A DNA stretch of 64,000 nt from Verrucomicrobiaceae bacterium (GCA_947458455.1 CANGYJ010000011.1:119805-183804); one strand, 5' to 3'. Counted from the stretch's first letter, positions 31,556 to 41,236 are shown. The notes: a model not told the origin generated them from the sequence alone. Program-made: numbers and translations.

Positions 31556-32767
31556 ATGTCCGACTCCCCGAATCCTGCCGCTGCTCCTTCCGCCTATCCC
31601 TCGCCCACGCCTTCCACTGCGCTGTGGTGGCAAACGGAAGACTGGAAGGCCGTTTTCGCGGCGCTGCCGATTTTGATCGCGGTGGCCTCCGGTTGGGTGC
31701 CGGTGCTGTGGATGATGTTTGCGCTCTTCATCGTGCTTTCGGCACTGTTTTTGGGCAAGGAGGTCATCCTGGGCTCCATCGTCGTTTTGGGCCTCGCGTG
31801 GGGAGCGCAGGAGATCGCGGCCATTTCGAGCGTGAAGGCCTGGGGACTCGAATACGTCGTGTTTTCGCTCGGTTTGGGCCTGCTGTGGAGCCACACGCTG
31901 CCGGTTCCGGAGTGGCTGCGTGCGGCGGTGCGGACGGAATTTTTTATCAAGGTGGGGATCGTGCTGCTGGGGGCTACGATTTTGCTTCAAGAGATGCTGA
32001 AGGCAGGCGTGCCCGGCCTCATTCAAGGAGCGCTGGTGATCCCGGTGGTCTGGTATGCGTGCTTCTTCATCGCCCGGAAGCTGAAGGTGGATGACGAGTT
32101 CTCCGTGATGCTTTCCACCGCCGTGTCGATCTGCGGTGTTTCCGCCGCCATCGCCGCCTGCGGAGCCATTCAGGGAGATCGGAAGAAGCTCAGCTATGTG
32201 ACCTCCATCGTGCTGCTGTGTGCGGTGCCGATGATGATCATCATGCCGGTCGTCACTCAAAAAATGGGCCTGAGCGAAGCCGTAGGCGGTGCCTGGCTCG
32301 GCGGCACGCTGGACACTAGTGGCTCCGTCGCCGCCGCCACGGAACAAGTCGGCAAAGAGGCCACGAAGATCGGTGTGATCGTCAAACTCAGTCAAAACGT
32401 GCTCATTGGCGTCGCCGCCTTCATTTTGAGCGTGTGGTGGAGCATGCGCGGCAGTGCCGCCGGAGGTCAAAAAGTCTCCGCGAAGGTCATCTGGGAGCGC
32501 TTTCCGAAATTCGTGATCGGCTTCGTGCTGGCCTCCATCGTGTTTTCCTACTTTGTGCCAGCCGAGGCTGCCACGGCGGCCAGTAAGCCATTGAAGGCCA
32601 TCCGTGAAATCTGGTTCGCTGCCGCCTTCGTCTGCATCGGCCTCGAAACACGCCTTGGAGAGCTTTTCAAACTCGGCGGCGGTCGTCCAGCGCTGGCCTT
32701 CCTCGGCGGTCAGGTTTTCAACATCGGCTGGACGCTGGTGTTGGCACTGTGGCTGTTTGGAAAGTGA
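31556..32767 (+). CDS. YeiH/UPF0324-family membrane protein, putative sulfate exporter
   Basis: A 403-aa protein with about ten hydrophobic helices. Family landmarks are FFIKVGIVLLGATILLQEML, FSVMLSTAVSICGVSAAIAA and GGTLDTSGSVAAATEQVG, with KLSQNVLIGVAAFILSVWW and FAAAFVCIGLETRLGELFKL-type segments near the C-terminus. UPF0324 proteins are annotated as putative sulfate exporters; direct proof is limited. It diverges from the NuoEF gene across a 90-nt gap that must hold both promoters, and it is followed after 34 nt by the FAD-oxidoreductase gene. Confidence 0.88.
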   Translation: MSDSPNPAAAPSAYPSPTPSTALWWQTEDWKAVFAALPILIAVASGWVPVLWMMFALFIVLSALFLGKEVILGSIVVLGLAWGAQEIAAISSVKAWGLEYVVFSLGLGLLWSHTLPVPEWLRAAVRTEFFIKVGIVLLGATILLQEMLKAGVPGLIQGALVIPVVWYACFFIARKLKVDDEFSVMLSTAVSICGVSAAIAACGAIQGDRKKLSYVTSIVLLCAVPMMIIMPVVTQKMGLSEAVGGAWLGGTLDTSGSVAAATEQVGKEATKIGVIVKLSQNVLIGVAAFILSVWWSMRGSAAGGQKVSAKVIWERFPKFVIGFVLASIVFSYFVPAEAATAASKPLKAIREIWFAAAFVCIGLETRLGELFKLGGGRPALAFLGGQVFNIGWTLVLALWLFGK

Positions 32768-32801
32768 ATCCAGATTGGCGGCGGAGGCGTTGATCACTGG
32801 A

Positions 32802-34088
32802 ATGTCCCTCCCCCGTCTCGCCATCATCGGCTCTGGCATCTCCGGCTTAGGCTGTGCTCACTTTTTGAAGCGCCACTTTGATCTGACGATCTTTGAAGCC
32901 GCAGATTATATCGGTGGACACACGAACACCGTCACGGTGACTGAGGACGGCCACGAACTGCCGATCGACACCGGTTTCATGGTCTTCAACCATGATACTT
33001 ACCCGCTGCTCTGCCGCTTGTTCGACGAACTCGGCGTCGAGACCAAGAAGACGGAGATGTCCTTCAGCATGTCGCACCTGCCCAGCGACTACGAGTGGAA
33101 TGGCGGTGGTCTGGCGAAGGTCTTCGGTCAACGCAAAAATGTGCTTAGCCCGCGCTTCTGGCGCTTCGTGCTGCAAATCAACCGCTTCAACAAGCATTGC
33201 CTCGCGGCGATGGATGACCCGCGCTTCGAGCGCATGACGCTGGGTGAGTTTGCCCGCGAATGCGGCTACGGGCAGGATTTCCTCGACCTCTACGTCGTGC
33301 CGATGGGCAGCGCTGTGTGGTCCACCCCGCCGGACCGGATGCTGGAGTTCCCCGCGAGGACGCTGATGCACTTCTGGTTCAATCACGGCTTCCTCGGCAT
33401 GCATACCCGTAAGCAATGGTGGACCGTGTGCGATGGCTCCCGGCAGTATGTGCGCAAGATCACGCCGCCTTTTGCGGACCGCCTCCGACTGAATGCGCCC
33501 GTAGTTAAAATCGAGCGCCGCGATGGCAAGGTGATCGTTCAGCCACGCGAAGGTCCCGCCGAGGTCTTCGACAAGGTCATCCTCGCCACGCACACGCCCA
33601 CCTCGATGCGCATGCTGGCCGATCCCACCACGCTGGAGCAGACGATCCTCAGCCCCTTTCAATACCAGCCGAATGTGGCCACGCTGCACACCGATGAGCG
33701 CTTCATGCCTCGCACACGCCGCTGCTGGGCCTCGTGGAATTACCGCATCGAAAAGGATGCCGCGGGCAAGGTCGAACCCAGCACGCACTATTGGATGAAC
33801 AACCTCCAAGGTGTCTCCGACAAGAGGAACTACTTCGTCTCCATCAACGGCGAGGACCAAATCGATCCCGCGAAGGTGCTGCGCCGCATCGACTACGAGC
33901 ACCCGCTTTTTGACCTCCCTGCCATCGAAGCCCAAAAGCGCCTCCCCGAGCTGCGGGCGGCTTCCGAGCAAACGCATACCCTCTTCTGCGGTGCCTGGGG
34001 CCGCTACGGCTTCCATGAGGATGGCTTTATGTCTGCTGTTGACACCTGCACCCATCTCCTCGGAGGTGATCCATGGACGCGCCGCTGA
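32802..34088 (+). CDS. FAD-dependent amine-oxidase-type oxidoreductase of a CFA cluster
   Basis: A 428-aa flavoprotein. The dinucleotide motif RLAIIGSGISGLGCAHFL and FEAADYIGGHTNTVTVTED (FAD ribose-binding) open the protein. DTGFMVFNHDTYPLLCRLF and a C-terminal CGAWGRYGFHEDGFMSAVD, typical of the NAD(P)/FAD proteins that accompany DUF1365, close it. It is the first of three overlapping genes with DUF1365 (16-nt overlap) and a CFA synthase. The trio is known from many bacteria and is thought to modify unsaturated or methylated fatty acids; the exact step is not established from this sequence. Confidence 0.9.
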   Translation: MSLPRLAIIGSGISGLGCAHFLKRHFDLTIFEAADYIGGHTNTVTVTEDGHELPIDTGFMVFNHDTYPLLCRLFDELGVETKKTEMSFSMSHLPSDYEWNGGGLAKVFGQRKNVLSPRFWRFVLQINRFNKHCLAAMDDPRFERMTLGEFARECGYGQDFLDLYVVPMGSAVWSTPPDRMLEFPARTLMHFWFNHGFLGMHTRKQWWTVCDGSRQYVRKITPPFADRLRLNAPVVKIERRDGKVIVQPREGPAEVFDKVILATHTPTSMRMLADPTTLEQTILSPFQYQPNVATLHTDERFMPRTRRCWASWNYRIEKDAAGKVEPSTHYWMNNLQGVSDKRNYFVSINGEDQIDPAKVLRRIDYEHPLFDLPAIEAQKRLPELRAASEQTHTLFCGAWGRYGFHEDGFMSAVDTCTHLLGGDPWTRR

Positions 34089-34885
34089 AATCGAGCCTCT
34101 ACGAATGCGAAGTCGTGCACGAGCGACTGCTGCCTCGTCGGCATGGGTTTCGCTACCATGTCTTCTTCATGGATGTGTGGCTCGATGAGCTTCCTCGGCT
34201 GGATCGGGAACTGCGTCTCTTCAGCGTAGATCGCTTCAATGCCTTCACCTTTTGTGATGACGACCATCTCGACCTCGGCGCGGGTCATCTGCGGCTGAAT
34301 TTGGAAAAATGGCTCGCCGAGAAGCACGGCGTTACGCTGGCCGCTGACTCGCGCATCCGGCTCGTCACGCTGCCGCGCATGCTGGGATACATCTTCAATC
34401 CCGTGTGCTTCTACTTCATCTATGATGCCACGGGAAAAACCATCCACGCTATCTGCGAGGTGACGAACACGTTTCACGAGATGAAGCCCTATTTGCTCGC
34501 CACACCGCAGCGAGAGGGCTTTTTTGAACTCATCGTGCCCAAGCACTTCTACGTCTCGCCCTTTTCCGCACTCGAAACGTCCTTTCACTTCAAGATTGAA
34601 GTCCCTGGTGATGCCATTCGCATCCACATCGACGATCTGGAAGGCGATCAGCGCATGCTCGTGAGCTGGATTCATGGCAAACGACAGCCGTTGACGGATT
34701 CACGCCTCGCATGGTATGGCATCCGCTACCCCGCGCTCACGCTTCAGGTCATCGCCAAGATTCATTGGCAGGCCTTTCGTCTGTGGCTGCGCAAATTTGA
34801 ATTCCACCGCAAAGCCGCCGCGCCCCATCTCCAACGCGATCTCTACCGTCCTCATACCTCTCTCACTGAAACCTTGCCGCCATGA
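34073..34885 (+). CDS. DUF1365 family protein
   Basis: A 270-aa DUF1365 protein. Recognisable segments are VVHERLLPRRHGFRYHVFF, YIFNPVCFYFIYDATGKTIH and MKPYLLATPQREGFFELIVP. KHFYVSPFSALETSFHFKIE and a late TLQVIAKIHWQAFRLWLRK agree with the family. No catalytic motif is known. It overlaps the FAD gene by 16 nt and the CFA synthase by 4 nt, which indicates one transcript and coupled translation. Confidence 0.92.
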   Translation: MDAPLKSSLYECEVVHERLLPRRHGFRYHVFFMDVWLDELPRLDRELRLFSVDRFNAFTFCDDDHLDLGAGHLRLNLEKWLAEKHGVTLAADSRIRLVTLPRMLGYIFNPVCFYFIYDATGKTIHAICEVTNTFHEMKPYLLATPQREGFFELIVPKHFYVSPFSALETSFHFKIEVPGDAIRIHIDDLEGDQRMLVSWIHGKRQPLTDSRLAWYGIRYPALTLQVIAKIHWQAFRLWLRKFEFHRKAAAPHLQRDLYRPHTSLTETLPP

Positions 34886-36192
34886 ATCCATCTGCCACCT
34901 TTCCCACCATTGAGGCCCTTGAAATGCCGGTCGTATGCAACCGCTTCGCTCTCGCTCTTTCGCAGCGCTGCCTGCACCGCTGGCTCGTGCTCAAGGCGCT
35001 ACGCTCCTTCACCAAAGGCCGCCTTCAGATGGACATCCCCGGTGGTGAGGTGCTCCTCTTCGGCGATCCCACGCTGACCGAACCCACCGCCCACATCCTG
35101 GTGCGCAAGCCGCTGGCCTTCTTCATCCATGTGGCCCGCTACGGCGGCATTGGCCTTGGCGAGGCCTACACGGACGGCTGGTGGGATACGCCAGACCTCC
35201 GAGCCGTGCTCGATTGGTTCATCATCAACATTCAATCCAGCCCGCAGCTTCGCGGCTCCTCCCAGCGCTTCAAATTGATCGGCTTCCTCAAGCTCGTGAA
35301 CCGTGTGCATCATCTGCTGCGCCCGAACTCCATCACCACCAGTCGACGAAACATCCAGGAGCACTACGACCTCGGGAATGACTTTTACAAACTGTGGCTC
35401 GATCCCACGATGACCTACTCCGCCGCGAAGTACACCCGCCCGGATCAGAGTCTCGAAGAGGCGCAGATCGCCAAGTATGAGGCACTCTGCCAAAAACTGC
35501 ATCTCAAGGCCAGCGACCACGTTTTGGAGATCGGCTGCGGCTGGGGCGGCTTCAGCATGCACGCCGCAAAGACTTATGGATGCCGCGTCACCGGCGTCAC
35601 CATCTCGCAGGAGCAGTTCAACGAAGCCACGAAGCGGGTGAAGGAGGCCGGATTGGAGCATCTCATCGAGATCCGCTTCCAGGATTACCGCCTCATCACG
35701 GGTCAGTTCGATAAAATCGCCTCCATCGAAATGCTCGAAGCTGTCGGCGAAAAGTATCTCGAAACCTACTTCGCCAAATGCGCCGAGGTGCTCGCGCCGC
35801 ATGGCATCCTCGCCGTGCAGATGATCACCGTGCCGGATCATCACTTCCGCCAACTCGCCAGAGGGGCTGACTGGATTCAAAAGCACATTTTCCCCGGTTC
35901 GCTGCTTCTTGCCGTCGGCCGCGTGAACGAAGCCATCCGCAAGACCAGCACGCTCTCGCCGCTGGAGCTCGAAGACCTCGGCTCCGGCTACGCCCGCACG
36001 ATGCGGGAGTGGTTCATCGAGTTCAATGCCAAGCTCGATGCCGTCCGCGCCCAAGGCTTTAGCGAGACCTTCATCCGCAAGTGGAACTACTACCTCAAAT
36101 ATTGCGAGTCCGCCTTTGCCACGCGAAACATCAGCGTCGTGCAGGCCTCCTGGAGCCGTTATAGCCACGAGGCCGTCCATCAGCAGTGGTGA
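34882..36192 (+). CDS. Cyclopropane-fatty-acyl-phospholipid synthase
   Basis: A 436-aa CFA synthase that uses SAM to methylenate or methylate unsaturated acyl chains in phospholipids. The N-terminal lipid-binding part includes [48 protein letters not shown], the SAM motif [19 protein letters not shown] and [19 protein letters not shown] follow. [15 protein letters not shown] matches the C-terminal signature. The start overlaps the DUF1365 stop (ATGA). Confidence 0.93.
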   Translation: MNPSATFPTIEALEMPVVCNRFALALSQRCLHRWLVLKALRSFTKGRLQMDIPGGEVLLFGDPTLTEPTAHILVRKPLAFFIHVARYGGIGLGEAYTDGWWDTPDLRAVLDWFIINIQSSPQLRGSSQRFKLIGFLKLVNRVHHLLRPNSITTSRRNIQEHYDLGNDFYKLWLDPTMTYSAAKYTRPDQSLEEAQIAKYEALCQKLHLKASDHVLEIGCGWGGFSMHAAKTYGCRVTGVTISQEQFNEATKRVKEAGLEHLIEIRFQDYRLITGQFDKIASIEMLEAVGEKYLETYFAKCAEVLAPHGILAVQMITVPDHHFRQLARGADWIQKHIFPGSLLLAVGRVNEAIRKTSTLSPLELEDLGSGYARTMREWFIEFNAKLDAVRAQGFSETFIRKWNYYLKYCESAFATRNISVVQASWSRYSHEAVHQQW

Positions 36193-36239
36193 TCGAATCG
36201 TCCTCTGAGCGACGTCTTTCTTCACACACTGCTTTCCAC

Positions 36240-37619
36240 ATGCCTGCCAATCACCTCATCAACCGCCGTGCCTGCCTGCGTGGCCTCGGAGCTTCACTGG
36301 GACTGCCTTTGCTCGAAACCATGGGCTGGGCGGAGTCGGCCAAAGCCAAGGCGGTGAAGCCGCCGGTGCGGCTGGGGTTTATGTACATGCCGCATGGCGT
36401 GATCATGGATCAGTTTTGGCCGAAGTCGCCGGAGAGCTTCCTGAGTTCACCACCGCCGGCGCTGGAGTCTCTGCGGCCTGTTTTGGATCAGTGTTTGATG
36501 ATGAAAGGCATCTCTGGAGTTGGGATCGAGCCGTTTGGTGGAGCCCCGCATGCGTTGGAGCTGTCCACCTGGCTCACGGCCTGCCTTCCAGATGCGGCGA
36601 AGCGCAGTCAGATCCACATCGCCATCTCGGCGGATCAGATTTTTGCGAATTACTACGGCGCACTCACTTCGCTGCCCTCGCTGGAGCTTGCGACGATGCC
36701 ACAGACGCACAAAGAAAATCAGGCCGGACTAAACGAAGGCTACTATTCGCATTGCAGCTTCCGCTCGCCCACGCAGGCGATGCCTGCGGAGATCAATCCA
36801 CGCAGCGTTTTGAATCGTTTGTTTGGCAAAACAGGGCAGGGGGGCAAAACGGCCGCCACGGACCCACTCGACCGCCAGATGCTCGACCTCGTTATCGGCG
36901 GCGCAAAAGATCTGCGACGCACCTTGCCACATGGAGACCAGCAGAAGCTCGATGAATACCTCGATAGCGTGCGCTCCGTGGAACGCCGCATCGCGGCCAT
37001 CGAGTATCGGCAAAAAGAAGCCGCGCTTGAAAAAGCTGGTGTCAGCAGCAGCAAGCGCAAGGCGAGTGACTCGCCGCCTATCGAGGTGAAGATTCCCGAA
37101 GGGGATAAGCGCAGCGAATACATGCAGGTCATGTGTGATCTCACCGTGCTCGCTTTCCAGACGGATACCACACGAGTCAGCACCTACATCGGCTCCACGC
37201 CGAACGGGGTCTCGTATCCTGAGCTGGGCTTTAGCGATACGCACCACGGCCCCACGCATCACAACAACGAGGCTGAAAAGGTGCGCAAAGTCGCCGCGAT
37301 CACGAAGTTCAACATCGACCAGTTTGCCTACATGGTGAAGAAGATGGCTGGCCTCCGCGAAGGGGATGGAACACTGCTCGATAACTGCCTCATGATGTGG
37401 GGCAGCGGCCTCGAAGATGGCAATAAGCACACTCGTGAAAATCTGCCGTTTATCATCGCTGGCAAAGGCGGCGGCAGCCTCAACACCGGGCGCTTCATCA
37501 ACAACGTCAAAGGCAATCAGGGGGATCTACTCACCACCTTGCTAGCTTGCGGTGGCGTGCCTTTGGATCGTCCCATTGGCATCGCGAAGAAGCAGATTCA
37601 GGAAATGATGAAGTTGTGA
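36240..37619 (+). CDS. DUF1552 Tat-exported protein
   Basis: A 459-aa protein with a Tat-like leader ([20 protein letters not shown] followed by GLPLLE). It shows family signatures such as [40 protein letters not shown] and [20 protein letters not shown]. The [20 protein letters not shown] region recalls alkaline-phosphatase-fold relatives (DUF1501). DUF1552 genes usually sit beside DUF1592/1588-type cytochromes, but here the convergent neighbour, 6 nt away, is a DUF1549/DUF1553 protein. The function is unknown; a role in polysaccharide metabolism is suspected for these families. Confidence 0.92.
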   Translation: MPANHLINRRACLRGLGASLGLPLLETMGWAESAKAKAVKPPVRLGFMYMPHGVIMDQFWPKSPESFLSSPPPALESLRPVLDQCLMMKGISGVGIEPFGGAPHALELSTWLTACLPDAAKRSQIHIAISADQIFANYYGALTSLPSLELATMPQTHKENQAGLNEGYYSHCSFRSPTQAMPAEINPRSVLNRLFGKTGQGGKTAATDPLDRQMLDLVIGGAKDLRRTLPHGDQQKLDEYLDSVRSVERRIAAIEYRQKEAALEKAGVSSSKRKASDSPPIEVKIPEGDKRSEYMQVMCDLTVLAFQTDTTRVSTYIGSTPNGVSYPELGFSDTHHGPTHHNNEAEKVRKVAAITKFNIDQFAYMVKKMAGLREGDGTLLDNCLMMWGSGLEDGNKHTRENLPFIIAGKGGGSLNTGRFINNVKGNQGDLLTTLLACGGVPLDRPIGIAKKQIQEMMKL

Positions 37620-37625
37620 GACCGG

Positions 37626-40559
37626 TCATTCATGCGTGATGGCTTCGTCGAGGTTGAAGACCAAAGTGGCGACGAGGGAGTGCGCGGCGAGTTCAGGTGA
37701 GGTTTTGAGTTTGCGAGCATCCTCGGGATGCTCGCGGTAGTGAGCCAAAGCGCGGTCGAGTTCGCGTTGGAGGACAGCTAGCTCCTTCGCGGTTGGTTCG
37801 CGGTTCAAAATAGCTTGGTGGAGCAGTTTGAGTCTTTCTTCGGCTTTCGAAGCCAGCAGGCGCTTCGCGAGAGCTTGGGAGGCATCGGCGATGGTTTGGT
37901 CATTGAGCAAGGTGAGGGCCTGCAACGGGGTGTTCGTGCGTGACATCGACACTTCGCAGACGCGACGCTGGGCGCTGTCGAACAAGAAGGTGGGTGCGCT
38001 GCTGCGACGCCAGAAGGCATACAACGTGCGGCGATACTGCGCCGCGCCCTGGCTCGGCTCGTAGGTGTAGCGGCCCATGAAAATCTCCTCCCACACGCCT
38101 TCCGGTTGATGTGGGCGAACGGGCGGTCCGCCGAGGGCAGGATTCAGCAAGCCGGAGGAAGCGAGCGCGGCATCGCGGATCATCCACGCGGGCAGGCGGA
38201 AGCGTGGGCCGCGAGAGAGGAGGAGATTCTGCGGATCTGTTTGTAGTTCGGGCTTTAGCCCGCCGGAACGGGCTAAAGCCCGAACTACGAGCTCAGAGCT
38301 CTGCTGATACGTTTCGCTCGTCACGATGGTCTTGATGAGGCGTTTCACATCCCAGCCGTTCTCCATGAAATCCACAGCGAGCCAGTCGAGCAGCTCGGGA
38401 TGCGTGGGGCGCTGGCCTTGCAGGCCGAAATCATCCGGTGTGCGCACCAAACCAGCGCCGAAGAGCATCTGCCATATTTGATTCACGAAGACGCGGGCGG
38501 TGAGCGGGTTCTCTTTGGAAGTGATCCACTTGGCGAGGCCGATGCGATCCTTCGCGAGACCTTGTGGCCATGGCGCAATGGCGGCAGGCACGCCGCGTGG
38601 CACCACATCGCCTTTTTTGTCCCAAACGCCGCGAAGCAGCACATGCGTGTCACGCGGCTCCTTGCGCTCGGCGAGGACCATGACGTTTAATTTGCCCGCG
38701 GCGGCCTGCACCTCCTTGAGCTGTGCATTCGCACGATCCAGCGAGGCCTTCGCGAGCTGATACGGCTCATAATCTTCCAAAAACTGCGCGAGGAGCTTCT
38801 CGCGATCGATTTGACCTTTCGCGAGCTTTTCGAGCGGCGTGGGCCCGATCTCGCGCACGGCGGGTCCGGGCTGATCGGTCGCGGAAAGGCGGAATTTGGC
38901 GATGTTGGCGTCACCATTCGTCGAGCGATGCCGGAGCTCGAAAATCAGCTCCTCGTCGTTTTCGAGCACGAGCGGCTCGGCGAGGCCGTAGAGAGCGGTG
39001 TGGGGCTGATCTTTGGGGAAACCCTTCGTGGTCCAGCCATTGCGTGGATCGTCGTCGAGCGTGCCTTTCACATCGCCATACTCGCGTGCCTTGCCTTCGA
39101 TCTTCGTGTCGGCCACGGCGCTTTTAACGAGGATGTCGCGGATTTGCGAGCTGCCTTGGCGGCGCACCTGCACTTTGATGTCGGTGAGGATGAACTCGCC
39201 CGACTTGCCGCGCGAGAGCACGCCGTTTTGCGGCAGCACGTCGAGCTTCAAACCGGTGAGGCGCGGGAGTTTGATGGTGGAGATGAGGCGGTAGTCATCC
39301 TGCTTCGGGTTCGGGCCGCTGGCGGTGACGATGCCGTCGTTGGTCTGAGCGAGCTTCGTGCCCTCCTGGGACTCGACCGAGCCGAGCACGACCTGCCATG
39401 CGTTGTGATCCGGCTTGATGCGCTTCTTTTGCTCCTCCAACCATTTCGTGAAGGGCTTCTCCGCCTCCGCCTTGGCCTTGGCTTCGATGGGTTTGCCTTG
39501 CTCGACGAGCTTCTGCGATTCCTCGACGGCTCGCTTCGCGTGGGGGGATTGGTAAGGTAGGTAGGGCTTGGCGTTGGTGCCCGCCGCGCCGTCTTCGTCG
39601 ATGCTGTTGAAGAAGGCGTTTAGCGCGTAGTAATCGTGGTGGGAGATGGGATCAAACTTGTGCGTGTGGCATTGCGTGCAGCCGAGCGTGAGACCGAGCC
39701 AGGTGGTGCCCATCGTGTTCACCCGGTCGATGACGTAGTCGATGCGGCTCTCTTCTTTGTCGCGACCACCCTCGCCATTGGTCATGTGGTTGCGGTGAAA
39801 GCAGGTGGCGATTTTTTGCTCGAGTGTGGCATTGGGAAGAAGATCACCGGCGAACTGCTCCAACGTGAACTGATCGAAGGGCTTGTTCGCATTGAAGGAC
39901 TCGACGACGTAGTCCCTCCACGGCCAGTTCGTACGCGTGGCATCGGACTGGAAGCCGTCGGTATCGGAGTAGCGCCCGGCATCGAGCCAGAACATGGCGA
40001 GGCGCTCGCCGTAGTGCGGAGAGGCGAGCAGTTTGTCCGACAGGTCGGACGAGTCAGACAAGTCCGACGTGGGGGGCAGCCCCGTGAGGTCAAAAGCTAA
40101 CCTCCGCCTCAACGTATGCTCTGGAGCCTTCGGAGACATCTTCAGGCCTTCCTTAGCGAGACGGGCTTTGACGAAGAAATCCACGGGATGGCCTTCGGTC
40201 TTCGCTTTGACGGGCTTTTCGAAGGACCAGTGTTTGCCCCACACGCTGCCTTCAGCGATCCAGCGCTTCAAAAGAGCGATCTGTTCGGCCTTGAGCTTGG
40301 GTTTGTGAGACTTCGGCGGTGGCATGATCTCTTCAGGATCGTCAGTGGTGATGCGGGCGATAAAATCACCGGACTTGAGCACCTCGCGGGCACCTTCTTG
40401 AGTATCGAGCCGCAGATCAGCTTTGCGATGGCCGGCATCCTGGCCGTGGCAGCTCAGGCAGTTGTCGGAGAGCAGCGGCAGCACCTCGCGACTGAAACTC
40501 ACCGGCTCCGCCAATGAAGCGGTGGTCAGGGCAAATGGAAGAAGTGGGCGGATAATCAT
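37626..40559 (-). CDS. PSCyt1-DUF1549-DUF1553 secreted cytochrome-type protein with two in-frame repeat insertions
   Basis: A 977-aa protein with a signal peptide (ending ASLAEP). The planctomycete cytochrome-C-like domain carries the haem motif CLSCHG (about 35-40). DUF1549 (about 125-330) includes LASPHYGERLAMFWLDAGRY and a second CxxCH, LGCTQCHTHKFDP. A central carbohydrate-binding-like region (about 400-580) precedes DUF1553 (about 670-960; GLAKWITSKENPLTARVFVN, RFRLPAWMIRDAALASSGLL, QRRVCEVSMSRTNTPLQALT). Two segments, TSDLSDSSDLSDK (about 163-175) and VVRALARSGGLKPELQ (about 757-773), are encoded by palindromic repeats and replace variable loops. The family role is unproven; electron transfer linked to sugar-polymer oxidation is proposed. 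Confidence 0.93.
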   Translation of the reverse strand: MIIRPLLPFALTTASLAEPVSFSREVLPLLSDNCLSCHGQDAGHRKADLRLDTQEGAREVLKSGDFIARITTDDPEEIMPPPKSHKPKLKAEQIALLKRWIAEGSVWGKHWSFEKPVKAKTEGHPVDFFVKARLAKEGLKMSPKAPEHTLRRRLAFDLTGLPPTSDLSDSSDLSDKLLASPHYGERLAMFWLDAGRYSDTDGFQSDATRTNWPWRDYVVESFNANKPFDQFTLEQFAGDLLPNATLEQKIATCFHRNHMTNGEGGRDKEESRIDYVIDRVNTMGTTWLGLTLGCTQCHTHKFDPISHHDYYALNAFFNSIDEDGAAGTNAKPYLPYQSPHAKRAVEESQKLVEQGKPIEAKAKAEAEKPFTKWLEEQKKRIKPDHNAWQVVLGSVESQEGTKLAQTNDGIVTASGPNPKQDDYRLISTIKLPRLTGLKLDVLPQNGVLSRGKSGEFILTDIKVQVRRQGSSQIRDILVKSAVADTKIEGKAREYGDVKGTLDDDPRNGWTTKGFPKDQPHTALYGLAEPLVLENDEELIFELRHRSTNGDANIAKFRLSATDQPGPAVREIGPTPLEKLAKGQIDREKLLAQFLEDYEPYQLAKASLDRANAQLKEVQAAAGKLNVMVLAERKEPRDTHVLLRGVWDKKGDVVPRGVPAAIAPWPQGLAKDRIGLAKWITSKENPLTARVFVNQIWQMLFGAGLVRTPDDFGLQGQRPTHPELLDWLAVDFMENGWDVKRLIKTIVTSETYQQSSELVVRALARSGGLKPELQTDPQNLLLSRGPRFRLPAWMIRDAALASSGLLNPALGGPPVRPHQPEGVWEEIFMGRYTYEPSQGAAQYRRTLYAFWRRSSAPTFLFDSAQRRVCEVSMSRTNTPLQALTLLNDQTIADASQALAKRLLASKAEERLKLLHQAILNREPTAKELAVLQRELDRALAHYREHPEDARKLKTSPELAAHSLVATLVFNLDEAITHE
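38243..38288. repeat. Perfect 20-bp inverted repeat inside the DUF1553 gene
   Basis: Left arm GTAGTTCGGGCTTTAGCCCG and its exact complement are separated by CCGGAA. Each arm also folds on itself (CGGGCT..AGCCCG). The element reads through in frame on the minus strand as VVRALARSGGLKPELQ. A second copy lies intergenically at 51385-51442. Confidence 0.9.
40035..40068. repeat. GTCCGAC/GTCGGAC repeat unit inside the DUF1549 region
   Basis: GTCCGAC-AG-GTCGGAC forms a 7-bp palindrome and is followed by GAGTCAGACAAGTCCGAC, giving about 34 nt of short tandem/inverted units. Translated on the minus strand it gives DLSDSSDLSD. I recall long arrays of this unit in PVC genomes, unsearched. Confidence 0.75.
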
Positions 40560-40657
40560 CGCCTCATCTTACGCGAGCGAAGATGCAGGGTGCATGCATC
40601 GGCTATGGAAAATTCAGGCGGCTTGCGTCCAAGAAGGGGACCGTTTATCATCGAGCC

Positions 40658-41236
40658 ATGTCCGCCGTCCTGAAAGACAACCTCCAGCCGCCCAAATGGA
40701 CGGTCCCTGATTATCTGAAGGCCGAGGCCACCAGCGAGGTCCGGCATGAATACATCGCTGGTGATCTTTATGCGATGGCTGGAGCCAGCGAGAATCACAA
40801 CTTTATCTCCGGCAATATTTTTAGCGCCATCCGCAACCACCTGCGCGGCAAAACCTGCAAGGTCTTCATCCATGACATGAAGGTGAAGGTGTATGCGCAG
40901 GTGATGCTGTTTTATTACCCGGATGTGATGGTGGTGTGCGAGCCGGACGATGAGGACAAGAACTACAAAACCAAGCCGCACCTCATCGTGGAGGTGATCT
41001 CCGAAAGCACTCGTGGCACGGATGAGCGGGAAAAGCTGCTCACCTTTATCCAACTGCCCTCTCTAGAAGAGTATGTGCTCGTCGAGCAGGACAAAATGAA
41101 GGTCACGGTGCATCGCAGGGCGGTGGAATGGCGTGCCGAGGTGTTGGAAGGCGCGGAAGCGGTGCTGAAGCTGACCTCCATTGGCTTCGAGATGCCCTTA
41201 AGCGCGGTGTATGAGGATGTGTTTCCGGTGAAGTAA
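40658..41236 (+). CDS. Uma2-family (DUF820) putative endonuclease
   Basis: A 192-aa protein of the PD-(D/E)XK-fold Uma2 family. It contains the sandwich YIAGDLYAMAGASENHNFIS, then VFIHDMKVKVYAQVMLFYYP, DVMVVCEPDDED (acidic centre), and PHLIVEVISESTRGTDEREK with the ExK-like VEV...REK arrangement. Members multiply in cyanobacteria and PVC bacteria, usually without known function; some lie near mobile DNA, but none is visible here. The start was placed at MSAVLKDN; nothing upstream is conserved. Confidence 0.9.
   Translation: MSAVLKDNLQPPKWTVPDYLKAEATSEVRHEYIAGDLYAMAGASENHNFISGNIFSAIRNHLRGKTCKVFIHDMKVKVYAQVMLFYYPDVMVVCEPDDEDKNYKTKPHLIVEVISESTRGTDEREKLLTFIQLPSLEEYVLVEQDKMKVTVHRRAVEWRAEVLEGAEAVLKLTSIGFEMPLSAVYEDVFPVK

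Noticed and set aside
31466..32839. N-terminal extension of the NuoEF frame to 1012 codons
   Set aside because: The extension is antisense to the yeiH-like gene, is His/Arg/Asp-rich and has no similarity to diaphorase N-termini; MSKNLSALSF is the natural start.
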